Assembly: GCF_039595395.1 (NCBI RefSeq)
Contig: NZ_JBCNLP010000006.1
Coordinates: 1,679,001-1,743,000, forward strand
DNA from: Novosphingobium sp.
GTDB taxonomy: Bacteria > Pseudomonadota > Alphaproteobacteria > Sphingomonadales > Sphingomonadaceae
Length of the DNA: 64,000 nucleotides
Reading direction: 5' to 3'
The notes beneath the pieces are model-generated. The model made no database searches and was not told the DNA's origin. It was given only the letters and a program-made list of their open reading frames with translations. Below are positions 44,952 through 53,762 of this stretch, piece after piece (position 1 is the stretch's first letter; each line of letters opens with the position of its first letter). A program made the translations under genes and the position numbers.

Positions 44952-47054
44952 TCAGAAGCTGATCCGCGCCGTTCCCAGCACGCTGCGCGGCGCGCCGGGC
45001 ATGTTGAGCAGCGCCGAAGTGCCGTGGCCGGAGATGATGTAGCGCTTGTCGGTCAGGTTGTAGACGTTGATCTGCAGCCGCAGCGGCCCGAACTCCGCCC
45101 AGCCCATGGCATCGAGCGTCACATAATTGGGCAGGATGGTGGTGTTGGCCGGATCCGCCCAACGGTTGGAGACATAATTGCCGCCGCCGCCAATGCCGTA
45201 ATGCGTCTTGATCGTCTGGGTGACGAACAGATTGGCCTGGTTCCTGGGCGTCAGCGTCGCGCCCTTGTTGACGAAGCTGGGCGTGGCCGAGGCCGTCACC
45301 ACGCTGTCGAGATAGGAATAGCCGGCGATCGCCTTCAGCCCCGATCCCAGATCCAGCGTGCCTGACAGTTCCACGCCCCGCGTGCGCTGGGTGCCGATGG
45401 GGATGACCGCATTGGTCACCGGATCGGTGCCCTTGATGTTGGTGCGGCGCAGGATGAAACCCGCGACATTGAGCGACAGGCGGTTCCTGAACAGATTGTA
45501 TTTGGCGCCGATTTCCTTGTTCTCGGTCTTCTCCGGCGCCAGATCGGCGTTGCTGGCCGCCAGCGCGAAGGTCTCGCCCGATGGCTGGTAGCTGCGGCTC
45601 CACGAGGCGTAATAGGACTGCTTCGTGTCGGGCTGGAGGACTAGACCCGCGCGCGGGCTCCAGGTGTTGTCGACACGCGCAAGGTTGGGCAGGCCCGCGA
45701 TGCGCTGCACGGTGCGCTGGCTGAAACGGTCGTGACGCACACCGACCAGCGCCTTGATGCCATGCCCGAAATCGAGCAGATCCTGCGCATAAAGGCCGGT
45801 GACGTTGAAATAATTGATGTTGCTGGCGCTGAGCGCGGTGAAGCTGGACGGATCGACCTGCGGCAGCACCGGCGCGAAGGCCGAGGTGGTGCCCACCACG
45901 CGCGAGGCCAGCGTAATCGCACCCTTGGCCTGACGCGCCTGTTCCCAGCCATACAGCAGCGTGTTCTTGATGCCGAGCAGGTTGAGCTTCTGCGTGAGTT
46001 CAGCCTGGTTCGACCAGCCATCCTCGTCACGCGCGATGCCGCCATGGCTCAGCGTGATGGTGCCGGTGGCGTTGTTGGCGGCCGTCACATTGGTGTTATG
46101 GCGGTCCAGCGTGTAGTGATAATGGCGGAAGCCGTTGCGGAAGCTCAGAGTGTCCGAGATGCGCTGGGTCAGCGTGACCGTCTGCGAAAACACCTCGGAG
46201 CGCGCGACATCGGTGGCCCGCGCATTGGCCGCGCCGTAATAGGTGCCGGGATCGACATTGACCGGGCGCCCATTGATCGCCGGAATGCCGAAATCGTTGA
46301 GGCGGCTGTCCATCAGATAATCGGCCTGGAGCAGCACGGTCGTGTCCTTGCCCTGGCCGAACACGAAGGAGGGCGCGACCGCCTTGCGCTTGAGGAATTG
46401 CTGCGAGCGGAAGCTGCCGTCATCCTCATAGGCGCCGGTGATGCGCCCGCCGACACCGGCCTGAGGGTCGAAATGGCCGACATCGAATTCGCCGCGATAG
46501 GTGTCATAGCTGCCCGCGGTGAAGGTGGCGGACATGATGTTGAGCGTCGGCTTCTTGGTCACGCGGTTGATCAACCCGCCCGACGAGCCGCGGCCATAGA
46601 GCACCGCCGCCGGGCCCTTCACGACCTCGACTCGCTCGACATTGGACAGATCGCGGAAATAGAGGCCGTCGTCGCGGAAGCCGTCGACGAACTGGTCGGC
46701 AATCGCCGTGAAGCCGCGAATAAACACCTGATCGCGCTGGCCGTCACCCGAACTCATGCCGATGCCCGGCACGTTCTTGAGGGCATCCTGCAAGGACAGG
46801 GCGCGCTGGTCGAGCAGCACCTGCGCGGGCACCACGGTGACCGATTGCGGAATGTCGCGGAGCGGCGCCGCGATCTTGGCGGCATTGGTGTCGTCGGCGA
46901 CATAGGATCGGGCCGGGCGCACGCCGTTCACGATGATGTTGGAGGCTTCGGGCGGCGCATCGGCTGCGGCGGGCGCATCGGGCGCGGCGGCAAAGGCAGC
47001 CGAGGCAGGAAGCGTGAGCGAGACGAGCAGAAACGAACGGAATGATGCGCGCAT
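44952..47054 (-). CDS. TonB-dependent siderophore receptor
   Basis: The 700-residue protein has a signal peptide (ending PASAAFA), then a plug (DIPQSVTVVPAQVLLDQRA, NVPGIGMSSGDGQRDQVFIR, VERVEVVKGPAAVLYGRGSS, GGLINRVTKKP) and a 22-strand barrel ending LGTARISF. The plug is that of the FhuA/FiuA-like ferric-siderophore group. It is monocistronic, with a Fur-like box upstream and a hairpin downstream. Confidence 0.93.
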   Translation of the reverse strand: MRASFRSFLLVSLTLPASAAFAAAPDAPAAADAPPEASNIIVNGVRPARSYVADDTNAAKIAAPLRDIPQSVTVVPAQVLLDQRALSLQDALKNVPGIGMSSGDGQRDQVFIRGFTAIADQFVDGFRDDGLYFRDLSNVERVEVVKGPAAVLYGRGSSGGLINRVTKKPTLNIMSATFTAGSYDTYRGEFDVGHFDPQAGVGGRITGAYEDDGSFRSQQFLKRKAVAPSFVFGQGKDTTVLLQADYLMDSRLNDFGIPAINGRPVNVDPGTYYGAANARATDVARSEVFSQTVTLTQRISDTLSFRNGFRHYHYTLDRHNTNVTAANNATGTITLSHGGIARDEDGWSNQAELTQKLNLLGIKNTLLYGWEQARQAKGAITLASRVVGTTSAFAPVLPQVDPSSFTALSASNINYFNVTGLYAQDLLDFGHGIKALVGVRHDRFSQRTVQRIAGLPNLARVDNTWSPRAGLVLQPDTKQSYYASWSRSYQPSGETFALAASNADLAPEKTENKEIGAKYNLFRNRLSLNVAGFILRRTNIKGTDPVTNAVIPIGTQRTRGVELSGTLDLGSGLKAIAGYSYLDSVVTASATPSFVNKGATLTPRNQANLFVTQTIKTHYGIGGGGNYVSNRWADPANTTILPNYVTLDAMGWAEFGPLRLQINVYNLTDKRYIISGHGTSALLNMPGAPRSVLGTARISF

Positions 47055-47106
47055 GATGAAAGATGGCCCCTTGTTTGACGGGCCCCATAGTCAGACAGTT
47101 TAGCTA

Positions 47107-47125
47107 TTGCAATGCATTCTCATAA
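47107..47125 (-). promoter_or_regulatory. Fur-like box upstream of the siderophore receptor
   Basis: On the minus strand this reads TTATGAGAATGCATTGCAA, close to known Fur sites (GAGAATnATT core). It lies 53 bp before the receptor ATG and just ahead of the likely promoter, as expected for iron repression. Confidence 0.5.
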
Positions 47126-47182
47126 AACAACATCACGGATAGGGGCCGATGGCGATCACCGGTTCACCGATTGCGACAGATG

Positions 47183-48079
47183 TCAGGCCCGGCGCATGGA
47201 CCGCAAATGGCTGATCGCCGAGTCGATGAAGGCCCGCGTCTTGAGCGGCAGATTGCGCCCCGAGGGATAAAGCGCGACGACCGGCGTGTCGCCGCCATCC
47301 CAATCGGGCAGTACCCGCTCCAGCCGCCCGCAGCCGATGTCCTCCGCCACATCCAGCTCCGACTTGAGGGCAATGCCAAGGCCCGACACCGCCCAGTCAT
47401 GCACGGCATCGCCATTGCTCGCCCGCAGTCGGGCGGGGGCGGCAATCGTCTGACGCCGCCCGCCGGGCCCAAACATCGCCCAGGGCGCGTTGGCGGTGCC
47501 ATAGCGCAGGAACTCATGGCGATGGAGGTCCGCAATCGACGCCGGTCGGCCCGCCACATTCAGATAGGCCGGGGAGGCCACCAGAATGCGGTGATTGTCG
47601 GCCAGCTTGCGCATCATGGCCGAACTGTCCTGAGTCGCACCGATACGGATCGCCACATCCAGCCCCTCGCCCACCAGATCGGCCACGCGGTCATCGAGCG
47701 TCAGCGAGACCGACAGGCGCGGGTAAAGCGCCACCAACGCCCCCAGCACCGGCCCCACATGGCGCCGTCCGAAGGACACCGGCGCGCTGATCCGCAAGGT
47801 TCCGATCGGCTCGTCGCGGCCCTTCACCAGCCGATCCTCGCCCGAAGTCAGCGCATCGAGCGCGCGCTCCACATCGATCAGCAGGCTGGCCCCCTCCTCC
47901 GTGGCCGAGAGCGTGCGGGTGGTGCGGTTGATCAGCCTGATCCCGGCCCGCTGCTCCAGCATGGCCAGCCGCTTGCTGGCGACCTGCAGGCTGATCCCCA
48001 GATCCCGCGCCGCGCCCGACAGGCTGCCCACCGCCAGAATGGCGCGGAAGGTCTTCAACTCGTTGAGATCGTCCAGCAT
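47183..48079 (-). CDS. LysR-family transcriptional regulator
   Basis: The 298-residue protein has the winged HTH (FRAILAVGSLSGAARDLGIS) and a LysR effector domain. It is divergent from the interrupted deacetylase gene and may have regulated it. I prefer ATG 48079 over the TTG/GTG codons just before it. It ends 128 bp before the siderophore receptor start. Confidence 0.88.
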   Translation of the reverse strand: MLDDLNELKTFRAILAVGSLSGAARDLGISLQVASKRLAMLEQRAGIRLINRTTRTLSATEEGASLLIDVERALDALTSGEDRLVKGRDEPIGTLRISAPVSFGRRHVGPVLGALVALYPRLSVSLTLDDRVADLVGEGLDVAIRIGATQDSSAMMRKLADNHRILVASPAYLNVAGRPASIADLHRHEFLRYGTANAPWAMFGPGGRRQTIAAPARLRASNGDAVHDWAVSGLGIALKSELDVAEDIGCGRLERVLPDWDGGDTPVVALYPSGRNLPLKTRAFIDSAISHLRSMRRA

Positions 48080-48161
48080 CACCAACTCTCAATTCTGGTT
48101 TGACAGTGCATCGCTTACTGGCTCTCTAATCCCTTTCGGGGCGACAAGCTATACAGTGCTC

Positions 48162-48650
48162 ATGACACAGCAAGCCCCCCTCTCCGTCACGCGCCGCAGC
48201 GTTCTTGGCACCGGCATCGCCGCTGCCGGGCTCGCCGCAACCGCGCTCCCCGCAACCGCCCGCGCACCGGTCCAGCCGCGCGTGAGCCCCAACTCAGGCG
48301 GCGGCTTCTGGCCGAATGGCGCACGCATCGCCGTAAGCCTGTCGCTGATGTTCGAAGCGGGCGGCCAGCCCATTTCCGGCGCCGGTGGCCCCATCCCCGA
48401 ACCCATCCAGAACGGCCTGCCCGACCTGCCGACCAACGCCTTTTTCCAATATGGCATCTATGAAGGCATTCCGCGCATCCTCGACCTGATGGACAAGCAC
48501 CAGATCAAACTCAGCTCCTTCATGGTGGGTGAGGCGGTGCGCAAGGCTCCGGATATCGCTCAGGAGATCGTCAGGCGCGGCCATGAGGCCGGTGCGCACG
48601 GCAATTTCTGGCAAAACAATGAATCAGATGCTCGATCCTTAAGAGTTTAG
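48162..48650 (+). pseudogene. Polysaccharide deacetylase-like gene, 5' part only, cut by the integrated element
   Basis: The remaining 162 residues have a Tat signal (RRSVLGTGIAAAGLAATALP) and the N-terminal NodB-fold sequence: WPNGARIAVSLSLMFEAGGQ, IYEGIPRILDLMDKHQIKLS and GHEAGAHGNFWQN. Homology stops at about 48622; the last nine codons look foreign and meet a stop at 48650. A full NodB domain needs roughly 120 more residues, including further metal and catalytic sites. The break coincides with the start of the lower-GC integrase region, so the element probably inserted here. Confidence 0.8.
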
Positions 48651-48812
48651 AGCATCCTGATCAGTTCGAGTCGCTGCTGATTAAAAACGATAATCCGCTT
48701 ATTTTCAGTCATTTGAGTCCTCATGGAATGGTTATGCACTGACAGTCATTGTAAAAAGTCATGCGTATTTATTGGCCTCAGCTCCCCTCAATCCGACAGG
48801 GATCGACAGCTA

Positions 48813-48837
48813 TTCTGCCATGATTTCTGCCATGATT
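48813..48837. repeat. Tandem 12-bp-period direct repeat upstream of integrase
   Basis: TTCTGCCATGATT occurs at 48813-48825 and again at 48825-48837, sharing one base. It lies 33 bp before the integrase ATG, in the end region of the element, where arm-type integrase or excisionase sites are usual. The binding role is inferred. Confidence 0.5.
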
Positions 48838-48869
48838 TTATCTGTGCCTGACTTCGAAGGGTTCGGATT

Positions 48870-50300
48870 ATGGCCAAGAAAATAGCGCTCTCACCTGCGG
48901 CGATCGACGGCGTCACAAAAGGCACACTGGCGGACTTGCTGACACCGGGCCTAGCGATTGAAGTCCTGCCAAGCGGTAAAAAGCGGTGGCGGTATCGTCG
49001 GCAAATTGCTGGTTCGACAGTGGTCGTCACGATGTTCGGCGGATTGTATCCCGCCCGCGCAATCAGCGAAGCGAGAGCTTGGGCACGCGAGCAAAATGAA
49101 AAGGTGGAAGCCGGTCTTGATCCACGTGCCATTCAACGAGACGAGCGCGCCCGAGCAGAAATGACCGTAGCGAAGGCACATGAGCTGTACATGACAGCAG
49201 CCCGTGAAGGACGATCGTCCAGGGCAAAGCGGCCTAACAAGGAGAAGACCATCGCAGGAAAAATTAAAATCTACAAAGCCAATATCGCACCGACCCTTTC
49301 TCACCGCAGCATCTATGACGTCACCGAAGATGATCTCGTCCGGCTGGTCGAAAAGAAGGGGCGAACAGCGAAATCGATGGCAAATCGCCTTGCTGTTGAA
49401 CTAGGCGTCTTTTTCGGGTGGGCATCCTCGTTGAAAGGGTGTGAAGTCGGATTGACATTTAATCCTGCCAAACGCCTCCATGACCTTCATTTTCCAGAGA
49501 GCCCCCGCGGGAGGATATTGGACGTTCAGGAAATTGGTTGGTTCCTGCAATCTCTGGTTCCAGAAAGTCGTCATTTCCAGCGCGGGTTTCTGCTGTTGCT
49601 TCTATCCGCAGCCCGCATTTCGGAGGTGCGACAGGCAAAAACCTCTGAAATTCATGGCGATATGTGGATTATCCCGGCAAGCAGGACGAAAAGCTCCCGC
49701 GAGCATCGGATTGCCCTCGGTCCATGGGGCCGCTCTTTAATGGTCAGCAATCATGAATGGATATTTCCGTCCCCTGTGAACGATGGTCCTCTTGCTCACG
49801 GAATTTAGTATTTCATTCGCAACCGAATTCTCGCTCGGATGAGAAAAATTTCGGGGAAGAAGATCGAACATTTCACTCCACATGATCTGCGTCGTACAGC
49901 CCGTTCGAACACCAAAAGGCTCGACACTGACTATGAGACAGCCGAGGCAATGCTCAACCACGCAAAGAGGGGGCTGGAGAAGACCTACGACCTCTATGAT
50001 CTTGAGGAAGAAAAACGGGCTTGGTTTTTAAGGTGGGAAGCCGAGATCATAAAAATCGCCGAGAGTGTTGGCGTAGCCAACGCACTCGGCGTAAAGGTTG
50101 AACCTCCGAAAAATGGATACACGTTCAAAGTAGATTTACCAAAGCGCGCGAGTGCCGAGCCAGCGCTCAACATCGGAACGGCGAAACCTTGGGCAAGTCC
50201 GAAATTTGCTCAGACCACTGCTAAGTTCGTATTCACGTGGAAACCCAGGAAGCCGACTCTTTCGGAGTCTGTCGATCTGCCGTCGCGACAATCGCGCTAA
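48870..50300 (+). pseudogene. int: Tyrosine integrase (P4-like) interrupted by an in-frame amber codon
   Basis: The frame encodes about 476 residues but is broken by TAG at 49806-49808. Before it lie the N-terminal arm-binding domain (PSGKKRWRYRRQIAG) and the first catalytic Arg (LSAARISEVRQAK). After it, in the same frame, lie HDLRRTARSN (His and second Arg) and the Tyr region MLNHAKRGLEKTYDLYD. So the stop splits the active site. The product is inactive unless the amber is read through or the base is a sequencing error. The 3' part overlaps the AlpA-like gene in antisense. Confidence 0.85.
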
Positions 50301-50390
50301 AAGGGCAAACTCGTCTACTGTAATGAAATCCGCCTTTGAGATGATCTCCTGGGCGGATTTTGTCCGATCGAGGCTTTGGTCCCGCTTCAT
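50136..50390 (-). CDS. AlpA/excisionase-like helix-turn-helix protein
   Basis: The 84-residue protein has a MerR-like winged HTH: FITVDEFALLARLSRRQIDR then FRRSDVERWL. Such AlpA-type proteins act as excisionases or regulators of integrase genes in mobile elements. It overlaps the integrase 3' part by 165 bp on the other strand and its ATG overlaps the DUF2274 stop, so it is at the end of the trb transcript. Confidence 0.65.
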   Translation of the reverse strand: MKRDQSLDRTKSAQEIISKADFITVDEFALLARLSRRQIDRLRKSRLPGFPREYELSSGLSKFRTCPRFRRSDVERWLGTRALW

Positions 50391-50602
50391 GACAGACGTC
50401 CGCGACGTGCGAAGCTGCGGTCGCTTTCGAGGAAGGCCGACAGCATTGCCGGAATGAGCTCAGTCAAAGGCTCCTGCTGGCCATAGGCTTCTGCATATGC
50501 GGCGGCATAATCCAGCAAGCGTCCGTTGAGGTCCGGATGCACGCTGATCGTCAGCTTCACCGGCACACGTTCGGGCAGCTTACCCAGTTTCAAATCCACC
50601 AT
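50387..50602 (-). CDS. DUF2274 domain protein
   Basis: The 71-residue protein starts MVDLKLGKLPERVPVKLTIS, the conserved DUF2274 N-terminus. It is regularly found next to trbI in this ICE class; its function is unknown and it resembles ribbon-helix-helix proteins. ATG 50602 shares one base with the trbI stop (TAATG). The frame extends to 50626 without support. Confidence 0.82.
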   Translation of the reverse strand: MVDLKLGKLPERVPVKLTISVHPDLNGRLLDYAAAYAEAYGQQEPLTELIPAMLSAFLESDRSFARRGRLS

Positions 50603-51894
50603 TATAACCTCCCTTGCGGCCCCCACGGGCGCAAAACGATGTCCTTGTGCACTATCACGCGCAGCGACCAGCCGGGCCTGACGGTGATAGTTGGCTGGAT
50701 ATTGAGCGCGTGGCCGACGATTTGGTCGCCAGCACGGGACACGCTCTGCTGCGTCGATTCACGCAGCGCCCGAAGCAAATCGCTTTCATCGCTGCCGAAG
50801 CTGAGCTGCGCACTCACACCCAGCATCGTTGATAGGACGACGCCCTTGAGAAGCTGCCAGGTATGGGCATCCACCTTATCAGCGAGCCCGGCATAGCCCG
50901 ACATATCGCTGGCCGGTACATTATCGATCCGCACCGATGAACCGTCGGGCAAGATAATCCGCTGCCAGACGAGCAGGGCACGCTTCTGGCCATAGGCTAT
51001 AACGCTGTCGTAGCTGCCGATCAGTCTGGATCCCTGCGGAATGAGCAGAATGCGCCCTGTCGCCGTGTCATAGGCATTCTCGGTGACCTGCGCGACGACC
51101 AGCCCGGGAAGATCGGAGTTGACGCCCGTGATCAGACTGGCCGACAGCACAGTGCCCGCCGTCAGCGTATAAGGCGAGGCCGGTCGGGTCAGTTCGTGGG
51201 GATTGATGTCACCACCTTGATCCTTTGCCGCCAGAAAATCGACCTTGCGCTGCTGGTTGCCGGGATCATGTTCGGGATCAAGCGACAGGCGCCCAGCCGT
51301 GCTCTCGGGCTGCGAGGAGGCCACGATGGTCGGCGCGAACTGGGTCGCCTCGGGTGCGCCGGCAGATCCGGCATTCGCATGATTCCCGCCGGCGATCTGC
51401 ACCATCACGCCGGACTCGCGGGCAGACTTGCGCTCGGCCTCGCGGTTCTGTTCTGCCGCGACGGCACTCTGCCGAATAGCAGGATCCGGCGCGGGCGTTG
51501 TGACAACACTGCCCAACGACTGCTGGTGCTCGAGCATCGGCTTCCCGAGGTCGCCGGGCAAAGGCGGCCCAAGTTTTGGAACGTCACCATAGGTCTGAGG
51601 CGCGCCGGCCATCACTTCGCTGGTCCTACGGGTTGGCGCACTGTCCTGGGCATCGGCCGCTGCAAAAGCAGTAGGGCTTGGGTTACGCAGTGCGAGCCAG
51701 GTCACCTGCCCGACAAGCAGAATGCCGATTGCGACCAGTGCGATAATCGCCTGCTTGCGGAAACGGGTGACACGGCGCGGCGTACCACGCAGAACAAGCG
51801 TCTCAGGATCGAGTTTGGGTACCGGCTGCAACTGCATCTCAGGCGAGGGAGGCAGAGGAATCGGAGGCTGATCGGCTTCTTTGGTCTCGCTCAT
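50602..51894 (-). CDS. trbI: Conjugal transfer protein TrbI (VirB10-like)
   Basis: The 430-residue protein has a short cytoplasmic N-terminus, one membrane helix (QAIIALVAIGILLVGQVTWL, about 49-68), a Pro-rich periplasmic segment, and the C-terminal TrbI/VirB10 beta-barrel domain (PYTLTAGTVLSASLITGVNS, ILLIPQGSRLIGSYDS). It links inner and outer membranes in the core complex with TrbG. Its start overlaps the trbG stop. Confidence 0.93.
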   Translation of the reverse strand: MSETKEADQPPIPLPPSPEMQLQPVPKLDPETLVLRGTPRRVTRFRKQAIIALVAIGILLVGQVTWLALRNPSPTAFAAADAQDSAPTRRTSEVMAGAPQTYGDVPKLGPPLPGDLGKPMLEHQQSLGSVVTTPAPDPAIRQSAVAAEQNREAERKSARESGVMVQIAGGNHANAGSAGAPEATQFAPTIVASSQPESTAGRLSLDPEHDPGNQQRKVDFLAAKDQGGDINPHELTRPASPYTLTAGTVLSASLITGVNSDLPGLVVAQVTENAYDTATGRILLIPQGSRLIGSYDSVIAYGQKRALLVWQRIILPDGSSVRIDNVPASDMSGYAGLADKVDAHTWQLLKGVVLSTMLGVSAQLSFGSDESDLLRALRESTQQSVSRAGDQIVGHALNIQPTITVRPGWSLRVIVHKDIVLRPWGPQGRL

Positions 51895-52973
51895 GCGATC
51901 CTCCCCTCGTCACGACGGGGCTGATCCTTGGCCGTGCGCGTGATCGTCACGATGGCCTGCTTTTTGGTGCCAAGCCGGAGCTGCGCCGAGGAGAAAAGCC
52001 GATCGACGACATAGTAGCGCCCGGCCATCCGGTAATTCACCAGCTGGGCCTCGCCCTTGTCACCGAGGACGAAAAGCGGCGGCGCCTCTCCGACACCGAT
52101 GCTGGCGGGAAACTCGATAAAGGTCTGCCGCCCGTCATCGAATGCCCGGAGCGGACGCCAAGCGGGATTGTCCCCGCTGATCGCATAGCCGAAGTTGAGA
52201 TGATCGAGCGACAGTCCGCCTGCCTGAAGGCCAGGAGCAGCATCGGGCCTTCCCTGCCCTGACCCTGCCTCGACGGCTGTGCCGGCGGCTGCGCCGCCAT
52301 TCTGACTTGCCGAGGCAACTTCGGCTCGCTGACGGCGAATGGCGATCAGGTCCCCCTGAGGATAGGTCCAGGAGATGGCTGCCATGGCCGTGCCGACCGT
52401 GCTGAGCATCTCGAGATGATAGGTCCGTCGGTCGGTGGCGATGATAAGGTTCGTCGAAAGGCCCGCCGCGAACGGTTTGACGAGAATATGAACCCGCTTC
52501 TCCTCCCCTGTGCCGCTGCTGGTGTCCCCGACTGTCCAGCGCACGGTATCGCCCGCCGCGACCGAGGTCATGGTCTCGCCGGGCTGGAGCGCGATGTCGG
52601 TGACGGCTCCAGGCGCGGCGAGCAGGCGGTAGAGCACACCTTCATTCCAGCCGTAGACCTGCGCCGCGTTGATAAATCCGATGGAAGCGGGCTCCTGAAG
52701 CGCCCTGCGATTTGCAAGGCGCACGCTGAGTTCCGCTGAGGATGTCCTGGCCTTGCGCACCAGTCGGTGATGGGCCGCAGTATGGGAAGCGGCATGCGTG
52801 ACCGGGACAACGGCCTGTGGCTTGATCGTGGGCTCGGCCTGCTTGAGCGGCGCCGCAGGTGCTGCCGCCTTTGGCGGGCTCGCTGTACTCGCCCCCTTCG
52901 CCGCGTTGGTCTGGGCGTGGAGCGGGAAAGCCAGGCAAAGAAGTGCCGTGGCCGCAATCAGGGCTTTCATCAT
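51891..52973 (-). CDS. trbG: Conjugal transfer protein TrbG (VirB9-like)
   Basis: The 360-residue protein has a signal peptide (ALLCLAFPLHAQ), a Pro/Ala-rich linker, and the VirB9/CagX domain (VYGWNEGVLYRLLAAPGAVT, DIALQPGE, THILVKP-like and RTYHLEML). It forms the outer-membrane ring with TrbI. The next gene, trbI, overlaps it by four bases. Confidence 0.92.
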   Translation of the reverse strand: MMKALIAATALLCLAFPLHAQTNAAKGASTASPPKAAAPAAPLKQAEPTIKPQAVVPVTHAASHTAAHHRLVRKARTSSAELSVRLANRRALQEPASIGFINAAQVYGWNEGVLYRLLAAPGAVTDIALQPGETMTSVAAGDTVRWTVGDTSSGTGEEKRVHILVKPFAAGLSTNLIIATDRRTYHLEMLSTVGTAMAAISWTYPQGDLIAIRRQRAEVASASQNGGAAAGTAVEAGSGQGRPDAAPGLQAGGLSLDHLNFGYAISGDNPAWRPLRAFDDGRQTFIEFPASIGVGEAPPLFVLGDKGEAQLVNYRMAGRYYVVDRLFSSAQLRLGTKKQAIVTITRTAKDQPRRDEGRIA

Positions 52974-52993
52974 GGGATCGACTCCATCTGGGG

Positions 52994-53758
52994 TTAGTTG
53001 AGGGATGCGGTTGCTTCAGGGGCCAGCCCCATTGCCGGAGCGGGGGAGAGCGGTCGCGGAGCCCGATCGGACGCTGTCTCGAGTTCTCGGCTCCAGGCGA
53101 TCGCGTCGACATGGAGCCCGAGCGGGTTGCGCCGCAGCACATCGGCGTTTTTCGGGGGCCTCTGGGAGATGGTCAGGATCGCAGTCCAGCGCGCCGTGCC
53201 GGCCAGACTGCCGCGATCATAGCTGGTCTCGGTCCATTTCACCTGGAATGAACTGTCCGATGCCCGAACCACGCTGGTGACCTCGACCGAGACGGTCTTG
53301 TCTCCGCCTCCAGCGAAGGGATCGTTGGCACGCGCATATTCATCAAGGAACAGCGCGCCGCGCGTGCCCGCATAATCATAGGCCTGGAGCCAGTCCTGCC
53401 GCATCAGCACGGGGTCGAGCGACCGGGCCCGGACATCGGAAATGAAGCGGGCCAGGAACCAGGAGATTTCCGGATCGCTCGGGCGATAGGCCGTATCGGC
53501 CGGAGCAATCGCGCGCGGCTCGCCCAGGTGGTCGACCTCCACGACATAGGGCACGATACGGCTCTGCAATGACTGCCAGACGAGCGCGGCGGCAAGGCAA
53601 CTGGCAAGGCCCAGGGCACCGAAGGCCATCAGCCGCCAGTTGCTGGCCTGGAGCCGCGCTGATCCGATCCTGTCGTCCCAGATCTGACCTGCACGCTGCC
53701 AGGGCGTCTCAGGTTCCGGCATGTTGCTGTAACGTTGGATAGGGCGTTTGAAGATCAT
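52994..53758 (-). CDS. trbF: Conjugal transfer protein TrbF (VirB8-like)
   Basis: The 254-residue protein begins MIFKRPIQRYSNMPEPETPW, with one membrane helix (about residues 45-65) and the periplasmic VirB8 domain (VPYVVEVDHLGEPRAIAPAD). I chose ATG 53758; the frame is open to 53827. It lies 4 bp after the trbL stop. Confidence 0.92.
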   Translation of the reverse strand: MIFKRPIQRYSNMPEPETPWQRAGQIWDDRIGSARLQASNWRLMAFGALGLASCLAAALVWQSLQSRIVPYVVEVDHLGEPRAIAPADTAYRPSDPEISWFLARFISDVRARSLDPVLMRQDWLQAYDYAGTRGALFLDEYARANDPFAGGGDKTVSVEVTSVVRASDSSFQVKWTETSYDRGSLAGTARWTAILTISQRPPKNADVLRRNPLGLHVDAIAWSRELETASDRAPRPLSPAPAMGLAPEATASLN

Positions 53759-53762
53759 GGCT

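Noticed and set aside
47901..48161. Upstream extension of the deacetylase frame
   Set aside because: It is antisense to the LysR gene; the Tat signal starts at ATG 48162.
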